A stretch of 5,732 nucleotides of DNA from Desulfobacterales bacterium (lineage in GTDB: Bacteria > Desulfobacterota > Desulfobacteria > Desulfobacterales > C00003106), in NCBI GenBank assembly GCA_030613165.1, contig JAUWMN010000126.1, forward strand, positions 1-5,732. The letters run 5' to 3'. Under the pieces are notes generated by a model. It did no database searches. It was not told where the DNA came from and was given only the letters and a program-made list of their open reading frames with translations. The position numbers and the translations under genes are program-made. This document shows, piece after piece, positions 1 through 5,140 of the stretch. Every line of letters starts with the position of its first letter. The stretch's first letter is position 1.

Positions 1-20
1 AACCCGGTTACCGCCCGCAC

Positions 21-36
21 CAAAACCCGGGTTTTG
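21..36. repeat. Perfect 16-bp palindrome
   Basis: The sequence CAAAACCCGGGTTTTG is its own reverse complement. It can form a 6-bp stem with a CCGG loop in RNA, or a small cruciform in DNA. It is flanked by GTTAC (7-11) and GTAAC (36-40), which extends the symmetry imperfectly. No U-tract follows on either strand close enough to make a convincing intrinsic terminator. It could be a remnant of an upstream transcription end or a binding site for a dimeric protein; nothing in the window decides this. Confidence 0.6.
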
Positions 37-76
37 TAACACCCCGAAAAACCTCCGGAAAAAAATTATATTTCGC

Positions 77-81
77 GTGTA
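77..81. repeat. Left copy of 5-bp target-site duplication (GTGTA)
   Basis: GTGTA lies directly outside the left end of the hairpin element at 82-223 and is repeated exactly outside its right end at 224-228. Matching short direct repeats at both borders are what a transposase leaves on insertion. Confidence 0.7.
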
Positions 82-223
82 GAGACCTTTGCAAAACTGC
101 CATTTTGCCGTGATGCGACGTCAGGCTTCAAATTGTAATCCTCAAAATACCTTATGTATTCTTCCGGTTACAATTCTTGCCTTCCTTGCCTGACGAAAAA
201 ATGTCGCATTTTTCAAAGGTCTC
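82..223. mobile_element. MITE-like transposase-less element, 142 bp
   Basis: The element begins GAGACCTTTG and ends CAAAGGTCTC, giving perfect 10-bp terminal inverted repeats. The similarity continues inward imperfectly: GCGACGTCAGGC near 116-127 faces GCCTGACG near 188-195. Near the centre AATTGTAA (131-138) faces TTACAATT (168-175), and AATAC (146-150) faces GTATT (156-160) across a 5-base loop. The whole element can therefore fold as one long interrupted hairpin. The flanks carry the direct repeat GTGTA at 77-81 and 224-228, a likely 5-bp target duplication. There is no open frame of useful length, so it would depend on a transposase supplied elsewhere. The ends resemble those of IS families that leave short duplications, but I do not assign a family. 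It lies 67 bases upstream of the next gene and could affect that gene's promoter. Confidence 0.8.
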
Positions 224-228
224 GTGTA
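224..228. repeat. Right copy of 5-bp target-site duplication (GTGTA)
   Basis: This is the exact match to 77-81, directly outside the right terminal inverted repeat. Together the two copies define the element borders as 82 and 223. Confidence 0.7.
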
Positions 229-290
229 ATCGAGAAGCATTCATTGTTTTCATTAGTGTTGCCTCAGACTAACGTATGTAAGGGGATACG

Positions 291-812
291 ATGCTGAGAG
301 TGCTTGCCAAGATATTAAAGGTCCTAAACTCTGAAACTGATCCCAGCCAGATCAGTCTCGCTTTTTGTCTTTCCATGATTGCCGGTTTTTCTTCGCTTTT
401 AAGTCTACACAATTTTATGATTTTTTTCCTGGTCCTGATTCTTCGAGTCAATCTATCGGCATTCATCCTGGGGGTGGGCTTCTTCTCCGGCGTGGCCTAC
501 CTGCTTGGTCCCTTTTTTCACTGGATAGGGCTTACAGTGCTGACAGCCGGCCCGCTGGAAGCTCTATGGACCGTACTTTACAACTGCACGCTTTGCAGAC
601 TTGAAAGGTTTAACAATTCAGTGGTGATGGGGAGTCTTCTTTTTTCGCTGGTCATTTTTGTCCCTATGTACATCCTCGGAAACTTGGTGATTCTCCGGTA
701 CAGGGAACACGTGCTCTCATGGATACAAAAGGTCGGCATCGTGCGGGCCTTAAAGGCGAGCAAATTCTACGAGCTATATCAGTCCGTTTCCGGGTGGGGA
801 GGGGCACGATGA
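291..812 (+). CDS. TIGR03546-type multi-pass membrane protein
   Basis: This encodes a 173-residue hydrophobic protein of unknown function. I see hydrophobic stretches at about 22-52 (probably two segments with a break near SLLSLHN), 56-84 and 110-136. The N-terminus (LRVLAKILKVLNSETDPSQISLAF) and the basic C-terminus are polar. The pattern of a short amphipathic start, an SETDPSQIS-like motif and membrane helices, directly followed by a TIGR03545-like gene, fits the conserved pair TIGR03546/TIGR03545. I recognise it by pattern and gene order, not by a search. The start is ATG 291, preceded by AAGGGGA at 280-286. Its stop overlaps the start of the next gene (ATGA at 809-812), so the two are probably translationally coupled and their products may act together in the inner membrane. 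The DUF2062 family is an alternative relative with a similar hydrophobic layout. I infer no enzymatic role. Confidence 0.82.
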   Translation: MLRVLAKILKVLNSETDPSQISLAFCLSMIAGFSSLLSLHNFMIFFLVLILRVNLSAFILGVGFFSGVAYLLGPFFHWIGLTVLTAGPLEALWTVLYNCTLCRLERFNNSVVMGSLLFSLVIFVPMYILGNLVILRYREHVLSWIQKVGIVRALKASKFYELYQSVSGWGGAR

Positions 813-2584
813 AGTGGATTCGCTGGCAGGGGTTTGGGGCTTTTGTAGCTGTCCTGGTGATTTTGTCTGCTCTTTGGCTCTTTTTTATAGACGGATTTGT
901 AGAAAGGATGATCGAGAAGACCGGCACACGGATGGTTGGCGCCAAGGTGGAACTGGACGATGCTGATGTTTCACTTGTTCCTCTGGGGCTTACGCTCACC
1001 CATCTTCAGGTCACAGACCCGGACGAGCCTATGACAAACGGTGTTGAGGTGGCGCGGATTTCCTTTTCCGTAGACGGAATGAATGCGTTGCGTCGAAAAG
1101 TAATCATCGAAGATATGACCATGGAGGGGGTACGGTTTGGCGCCTCACGAACGACCTCGGGTGAGGTTGCGGCTCAGACTGAAAGGGAATCGGCTGTATC
1201 AGAAAAGAGAAAAGCGAAAAAATCTCACGAGCTGCGACTACCCTTGTTTGAGGTGCCTGATGTAAAGGAGATTCTGCAGAAAGAGGACCTTGAGTCGGTC
1301 AAGCAGTTGGAGTCGCTTCGTTCCGACATAGATAAGACGAAAAAGGAATGGAAACAGCGACTCAAAGAACTCCCGGACAAAGAACGATTTGCCGAGTACA
1401 AGAGGCGTTTCAAAGAACTGAAGGGCGCAAAAGGGGTGGAGGGGATCTTAGGCGCAGCTGCCAAGGCAAGCGCAATTCAGAAAGACCTTGAAAAGGACCT
1501 TAAAGAGATCAAAAAGGCTCAGAAGGAATTCGATGCAATGAGGAGGTCACTCAAAGAGAAGATCAAGCAGGTAGTCCAAGCGTCTTCCGAAGACATCCGT
1601 CGCCTTAAGAATAAATACGGTCTCTCGCCTCAGGGCCTCGCACATATGAGCGAGATGCTTCTTGGACCCAAGATCGGCCGATGGGTGGAACACGCGCTCA
1701 AATCTTATGAAAAGATAAAACCGGCACTTGAGCGTGCTCGGGCGAAAAAGGAGGAGAAAAGCGGGCCCAAGGTAGTCAAGCCGATACGGGCATATGGCGT
1801 GGATGTACACTTTAAAGAACTCAATCCCCTGCCTGATTTTCTGATTCGCCGTACAAAGGCATCCGTGCATGTGGAAGCCGGCAACCTGGCAGGCTTGATA
1901 AGAAACATCACGCCAGACCAGGATATCCTTGGAGCGCCGCTCATGTTCCTTTTATCAGGGGACACGCTCAAGGGGATTGAGTCCATCAAACTTCATGGCG
2001 CCTTGAATCATGTTGTGCCTTCTAAACCGAGCGAGAGAGTGAGTCTTCGCGTTAAAGGATACGAAACTCGTGATCTTACGCTAACTGATGATCCCAAACT
2101 GGCGGTCACGCTTAAGAAGGGACTGGCAGATTTCGGTCTGCACGGCACTCTCAGTGGCGAGCGTCTTGCCGCAACCTTTACCGCAGATCTGAAATCAACC
2201 GAGCTTAAGGTTGATACGCCTGGTCGAGAGAACCTACTAACCAACTCATTAGTTTCAGCTTTATCGAATGTTTCAGAATTTTCTCTCACAGCAGACATTG
2301 CCGGGACTGTCGATGAATACGATGTCCGCGTTACGTCCAACCTGGATCGAGCGTTCAAGGATGCTGTGGGCGCGGTCGTGCAAGAGCAATATGCGCGACT
2401 GGAGAGTGAGCTTAATGCGGCAATCTCCAAGAAGACCGGGCCACAGTTGGCGGAACTCAGGAAAAGCATTGACGGGTTGGACGCCATTGGTGACGAACTG
2501 ACCATTCGCCTCCATGAGGGAGGGACTTCTGTGGGAGATAATTCGCGGAAAGGCGCACCAAAAGGACTCAGATTTCCGTTTTAA
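809..2584 (+). CDS. TIGR03545-type AsmA-like envelope protein with long coiled coil
   Basis: The 591-residue product starts MKWIRWQGF. The same frame is open further upstream (an ATG at 719), but ATG 809 is preferred: it overlaps the upstream stop as ATGA, follows the purine-rich GGGGAGGGGC at 797-805, and places a membrane anchor at the N-terminus. One membrane helix spans about 9-27. Residues 38-112 resemble the start of AsmA-type proteins (GAKVELDDADVSLVPLGLTL, then IEDMTMEGVRFG). A highly charged Lys/Glu-rich helical region follows at about 150-320 and probably forms coiled coil. Residues 325-510 are rich in alternating beta-strand patterns (SIKLHGALN, LADFGLHGTLSG, FSLTADIAGT). The last 70 residues are again helical. 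This architecture suggests an inner-membrane anchored protein with most of its mass in the periplasm. AsmA-like families have been linked to lipid transport between membranes, but that role is only an inference here. It pairs with the preceding membrane protein. Confidence 0.82.
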   Translation: MKWIRWQGFGAFVAVLVILSALWLFFIDGFVERMIEKTGTRMVGAKVELDDADVSLVPLGLTLTHLQVTDPDEPMTNGVEVARISFSVDGMNALRRKVIIEDMTMEGVRFGASRTTSGEVAAQTERESAVSEKRKAKKSHELRLPLFEVPDVKEILQKEDLESVKQLESLRSDIDKTKKEWKQRLKELPDKERFAEYKRRFKELKGAKGVEGILGAAAKASAIQKDLEKDLKEIKKAQKEFDAMRRSLKEKIKQVVQASSEDIRRLKNKYGLSPQGLAHMSEMLLGPKIGRWVEHALKSYEKIKPALERARAKKEEKSGPKVVKPIRAYGVDVHFKELNPLPDFLIRRTKASVHVEAGNLAGLIRNITPDQDILGAPLMFLLSGDTLKGIESIKLHGALNHVVPSKPSERVSLRVKGYETRDLTLTDDPKLAVTLKKGLADFGLHGTLSGERLAATFTADLKSTELKVDTPGRENLLTNSLVSALSNVSEFSLTADIAGTVDEYDVRVTSNLDRAFKDAVGAVVQEQYARLESELNAAISKKTGPQLAELRKSIDGLDAIGDELTIRLHEGGTSVGDNSRKGAPKGLRFPF

Positions 2585-2598
2585 ACCCACATTGATTC

Positions 2599-2627
2599 TT
2601 GACAGGGGATAGGAAAGAGGCTATAGA
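2599..2627 (+). promoter_or_regulatory. Probable sigma-70 promoter of the B12 leader
   Basis: A perfect -35 hexamer TTGACA (2599-2604) is followed after exactly 17 bases by TATAGA (2622-2627), which matches 4 of 6 positions of the -10 consensus. Transcription would begin near 2633-2635, immediately before the first strand of the riboswitch core stem at 2633-2640. It lies 14 bases after the upstream stop codon, so the B12 unit can be transcribed independently of the AsmA-like pair. Odd point: the -10 box lies inside GCTATAGA, which is also complementary to 2805-2812, so the same bases could be read as an outer P1 helix if transcription came from further upstream. Confidence 0.6.
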
Positions 2628-2632
2628 GTTTC

Positions 2633-2793
2633 TTCAAGGCGCTCTTCGGAGCTTAATAGGGAATCCCGTTAAAATCGGGAGCGGGCCCGCCGCTGTGACC
2701 GGGGACGAAAGCCGTAAGTATGCCACTATCCTCTCTGAGGGATGGGAAGGCGCGGACAATAGAGTGATCCGGGAGTCAGAAGACCTGCCTGAA
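2633..2793 (+). ncRNA. Cobalamin riboswitch 1 (proximal to promoter)
   Basis: The core B12-element blocks appear in canonical order. They are TTAATAGGGAA (2653-2663), the hairpin TCCCG/CGGGA (2664-2668 with 2676-2680), CGCCGCTGTGA (2688-2698), TGCCACT (2721-2727), GGGAAGGC (2744-2751) and GGGAGTCAGAAGACCTGCC (2771-2789). The aptamer is closed by TTC-A-AGGC (2633-2640) pairing with GCCTGAA (2787-2793) around one bulged A. An outer helix, GCTATAGA (2620-2627) with TCTATAGC (2805-2812), is also possible. A small arm, GCTC-UUCG-GAGC (2641-2652), carries a stable UUCG tetraloop. The family binds cobalamin, usually adenosylcobalamin, and represses expression when bound. An intrinsic terminator 70 bases downstream makes transcriptional control the natural reading. 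Confidence 0.95.
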
Positions 2794-2805
2794 AAATATA
2801 GAATT

Positions 2806-2833
2806 CTATAGCTTCCGTGGAAAGAAGTTATAG
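2806..2833 (+). promoter_or_regulatory. Expression-platform hairpin after riboswitch 1
   Basis: CTATAGCTTC (2806-2815) pairs with GAAGTTATAG (2824-2833), giving 10 bp with a single G-U wobble around the 8-base loop CGTGGAAA. Seven of these bases (2806-2812) are the same ones that could form an outer P1 helix with 2620-2627, so the two structures exclude each other. The hairpin may be the switching or loop-kissing hairpin common downstream of cobalamin aptamers. No complementarity between its loop and the P5 loop is obvious, so which role it plays is unresolved. Confidence 0.55.
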
Positions 2834-2862
2834 GCAGTAAGTTTTGAGGATAAAAAAGGGAT

Positions 2863-2900
2863 ATCCCCAAGCTGAGCGATCGGTTTGGGGATTTTTTTTT
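2863..2900 (+). terminator. Intrinsic terminator controlled by riboswitch 1
   Basis: A 12-bp stem forms between ATCCCCAAGCTG (2863-2874) and CGGTTTGGGGAT (2881-2892), with two G-U wobbles and the loop AGCGAT. The run of T at 2892-2900 follows directly. This is a textbook Rho-independent terminator inside the leader, upstream of the receptor gene, so it must be conditionally avoided for the operon to be expressed. A possible antiterminator pairs TTGAGGAT (2844-2851) with the 5' arm ATCCCCAA (2863-2870), with one mismatch. Confidence 0.92.
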
Positions 2901-2903
2901 GGT

Positions 2904-3057
2904 CGGCTTTGTTGCAAGGGAAGGGAGTGAAAATCTCCCGCCGCCCCGCGACTGTGATCGGGACGAAAGCCGCAAGAATGCCACTGTCCAGCCGTAGGCG
3001 GGATGGGAAGGCGCGGTGATTAGGATGAACGTAAGCCAGGAGACCTGGACGAAGCCG
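2904..3057 (+). ncRNA. Cobalamin riboswitch 2 (proximal to receptor gene)
   Basis: The second aptamer has the same blocks: AAGGGAA (2916-2922), hairpin GGGAG/CTCCC (2923-2927 with 2935-2939), CGCGACTGTGA (2947-2957), TGCCACT (2979-2985), GGGAAGGC (3005-3012) and AGCCAGGAGACCTGG (3034-3048). P1 is formed by CGGCTT (2904-2909) with AAGCCG (3052-3057), extendable inward with wobble pairs to about 2913/3048. Compared with the first copy it lacks the UUCG arm and the TTAATA block, and carries CCTGGA where CCTGCC is usual. Both copies share GACGAAAGCCG followed by AAG and TGCCACT, and share the 17-base block GGGATGGGAAGGCGCGG. This suggests duplication followed by divergence. No T-tract terminator lies between it and the start codon, so it probably acts on translation. 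Confidence 0.9.
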
Positions 3058-3066
3058 TAGACAGTA

Positions 3067-3091
3067 CTCATTTTTCGAGGGAAGAAAGGAG
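3067..3091 (+). promoter_or_regulatory. Candidate ribosome-site sequestering hairpin of the receptor gene
   Basis: CTCATTTTT (3067-3075) can pair with AGAAAGGAG (3083-3091), allowing one A-G mismatch and one G-U pair, with a 7-base loop. The 3' arm contains the AAGGAG ribosome binding site (3086-3091), seven bases before ATG 3098. Lying ten bases after P1 of riboswitch 2, it is placed to couple ligand binding to translation. The stem is AU-rich and modest, so the pairing is a proposal. Confidence 0.4.
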
Positions 3092-3097
3092 AAGTTA

Positions 3098-5110
3098 ATG
3101 AAACGTTTTATCGGATTAATGGTTTTTGTGCTTTGTCTGTGTATTGTTCCAGTGTTATGCGCTCAGGATGCGAGTTCTGTAGGATGGCTTTCATCTAAGG
3201 AAGACAAAAGCGGAGCGGTGGTACTCGAAGAAGTGGTGGTGACTGCCAGCAGGGTAGAAGAGAAGAAGAAAGAAATTACTTCTAATGTAACTATTATTGA
3301 TGAAGAAGATATCAAAATGTCGTCAGCTAACAATCTTGGTGATTTATTGATTGAAAAAGGGATTGGACACACTGAAAGATTGCCTGGTTGCTCAATTTCT
3401 ATTGGTATACGTGGCTTCAGGTCTAACACCTTGGGTATTGACCTGAAGGGCCACGTTATTATTTTGCTGGATGGTCACCGGATAGCAACCGGCAATGCGG
3501 CCAAGGTTATGACTAAGAACATAGAGAGAGTAGAAATAATAAGGGGACCTGCCTCCGTTCAATACGGATCTGCCGCCATAGGCGGAGTCGTAAACGTGAT
3601 TACCAAACGGGGAAAAGATAAGCCGACAGCCTTTGTTGAGGGGATGTTAGGCAGTTTTGGCTACGAGGAAGGAAGTGTCGGATTTTCAGGGAAGGTTAAC
3701 GAATTTGATTTTTCCGGCGGTTTCACCACAGAATCGAGGGACGACTATGATACCGCGGATGGGGAAAGATATTACAACACCGGATATGATAAAAAAGAAA
3801 ATTATAGCTTGAATCTGGGTTTCGAATTCTTGCCTGAAAACCGCATTGGTGTCATTTACAATAATTTTAACGCCGATCACGTAGGCAATCCAAGCTATCT
3901 TTCTCAGAACGACCTTGACGATTCTAAAGATTCACGCAATCGATCCATTGACCTGACTTATGACGGTGGGATTGCAGATGGCCTCTTTTTCTGGAAGGTC
4001 AGATATTTTGAAGGAAAAGACGAGGACAAATGGTTTGATCCCACTGCAAGCAATCCCGACGCCTGGGACGATGGTTTTCCGCAGAAAGTAACGGTGGATC
4101 ACGAGGGAGTACAGGCACAGGTTTCTTACAACCAGCAATATCTACTTGTTACCGCTGGTTTCGATTGGATGAACTACGAAACTAAAGACGATACATATAG
4201 CCCAAAAAATACCGAATACGATAACCCCGCCTATTTTCTCCTGGCCAAAACCAGACTTTTTGATCAGAAACTTTTCATCTCAGGCGGCGTAAGACATGAC
4301 AAATATGAAGTAGACATGAAAAGTGAAGGGAACACAGAAAGTGATGACCACATTTCTCCACGAGTTGGAGCAGCCTATCTTCTCACGGACTATCTAAAAC
4401 TAAGGGCCAATTATGGAGAGGCTTTCAGGATGCCTACCGCTAAACAGTTGGCTGCGGATTATGTTGACTGGGGGATCCATTATGTAGGCAACCCGAATTT
4501 AGACCCTGAAAAAAGCAAGGCTTATGAAGGAGGTATAGACCTTTCTTATGCTTCTTTCAATTCCTCACTTACCTATTTTTATACCGATTTTAAGGATAAG
4601 ATCGCTAGCGATGGCGGATGGCCGGACACAACATACGTAAACATTGGCAAATCTGAAATAGAGGGTGTGGAAGGCGAGTTCTCCTGTGATATAGGTACAC
4701 TCTTTGACTGGAATTTTGAGTTGAAACCCTACGCCAGTTTTGGTTATCTCACCAAATACAAAGACAAGGAAACGGATGAAGACCTCAAGTACACATCGGA
4801 TCTTCATGTATCCTATGGTATCACAATCTCTGATTTTGAGGGCCTTTCTGCCAATTTGAACCTTGCTTACACAGGGGAACAAACAATCGAAGATTTTGAA
4901 AGCGGACTTTGGCCTGCGCCGGCAGTTGAAAAAGGCGGGTTTACCGTTGCCAATCTTGTGATCAGCAAAAAGCTCCTCGATTATGAAAATTACGGGGGGA
5001 TCACCCTGCGAGGCGAAATCCAAAACCTTCTTGACAAGGATTACGAATACGTAAAAGGATATCCCATGCCGGGAAGAAGTTTGTTCCTTGGTCTGAGGTA
5101 TGATTACTAA
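3098..5110 (+). CDS. btuB: TonB-dependent outer-membrane receptor, BtuB-like cobalamin transporter
   Basis: This 670-residue receptor probably imports cobalamin or other corrinoids across the outer membrane, using energy passed from the TonB-ExbBD complex. A signal peptide spans about 1-22 (KR, a hydrophobic core, then VLCA before QD). A TonB-box-like segment, LEEVVVTA, lies at 43-50. The plug domain covers about 57-171 and includes the hallmark RVEIIRGPASVQYGSAAIGG (144-163) and VVNVITKRG. The rest alternates aromatic-rich beta strands typical of a 22-strand barrel: YGEAFRMPTAKQL mid-barrel, an IQNLLDKDYEYVKGYPMPGRS motif near the end, and a C-terminal aromatic residue (LRYDY) as needed for BAM-dependent assembly. 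It is slightly longer than E. coli BtuB, which has about 614 residues. Ligand specificity is inferred from the two upstream cobalamin riboswitches and the downstream adenosyltransferase, not from the protein alone. A siderophore or other receptor is the alternative but is less likely. Aspartate-rich loops (DDYDTADGE, NDLDDSKD) could bind calcium, as BtuB loops do. Confidence 0.92.
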   Translation: MKRFIGLMVFVLCLCIVPVLCAQDASSVGWLSSKEDKSGAVVLEEVVVTASRVEEKKKEITSNVTIIDEEDIKMSSANNLGDLLIEKGIGHTERLPGCSISIGIRGFRSNTLGIDLKGHVIILLDGHRIATGNAAKVMTKNIERVEIIRGPASVQYGSAAIGGVVNVITKRGKDKPTAFVEGMLGSFGYEEGSVGFSGKVNEFDFSGGFTTESRDDYDTADGERYYNTGYDKKENYSLNLGFEFLPENRIGVIYNNFNADHVGNPSYLSQNDLDDSKDSRNRSIDLTYDGGIADGLFFWKVRYFEGKDEDKWFDPTASNPDAWDDGFPQKVTVDHEGVQAQVSYNQQYLLVTAGFDWMNYETKDDTYSPKNTEYDNPAYFLLAKTRLFDQKLFISGGVRHDKYEVDMKSEGNTESDDHISPRVGAAYLLTDYLKLRANYGEAFRMPTAKQLAADYVDWGIHYVGNPNLDPEKSKAYEGGIDLSYASFNSSLTYFYTDFKDKIASDGGWPDTTYVNIGKSEIEGVEGEFSCDIGTLFDWNFELKPYASFGYLTKYKDKETDEDLKYTSDLHVSYGITISDFEGLSANLNLAYTGEQTIEDFESGLWPAPAVEKGGFTVANLVISKKLLDYENYGGITLRGEIQNLLDKDYEYVKGYPMPGRSLFLGLRYDY

Positions 5111-5134
5111 GGAGGCTGTCCGGCTCCTAAGGAG
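5108..5134 (+). promoter_or_regulatory. Intercistronic repeat with alternative pairing around the cobO ribosome site
   Basis: CTAAGGAG occurs twice, at 5107-5114 (overlapping the receptor stop codon) and 5127-5134 (the cobO ribosome binding site, six bases before ATG 5141). Between them CTCCT (5124-5128) is complementary to AGGAG. It can pair with the upstream copy (5110-5114) across a short loop, leaving the downstream copy free; pairing with the downstream copy would need an impossibly small loop. Ribosomes terminating at 5110 would melt the upstream hairpin. The arrangement could tune coupling between the two genes, or may be a simple local duplication. Confidence 0.4.
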
Positions 5135-5140
5135 ACAACC

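Noticed and set aside
21..66. Intrinsic terminator from the palindrome and the A-rich run on the opposite strand
   Set aside because: The A/T run is about 20 bases from the palindrome and the intervening possible stems are only 3 bp, so neither strand gives a proper hairpin plus U-tract.
244..273. Promoter for the membrane-protein gene (TTGTTT at 244-249 with ACTAAC at 268-273)
   Set aside because: The hexamers match consensus poorly and the spacing is slightly off; I could not support it above chance.
719..808. In-frame upstream extension of the AsmA-like gene starting at ATG 719
   Set aside because: It would overlap the upstream gene by 94 bases and put a basic, non-hydrophobic 30-residue stretch before the membrane anchor. 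ATG 809 has a good ribosome site and the typical ATGA overlap.
2008..2505. Open frame of 165 codons on the - strand
   Set aside because: It is a serine/arginine-rich shadow of the AsmA-like gene with no ribosome site or family signature.
2599..2811. Open frame of 70 codons on the + strand
   Set aside because: It lies entirely within the promoter and first riboswitch, whose RNA structure explains the sequence; it has no family resemblance.
2634..3071. Open frame of 145 codons on the - strand across both riboswitches
   Set aside because: It is antisense to two structured RNA elements and a terminator. The internal similarity of its protein only reflects the duplicated aptamers.
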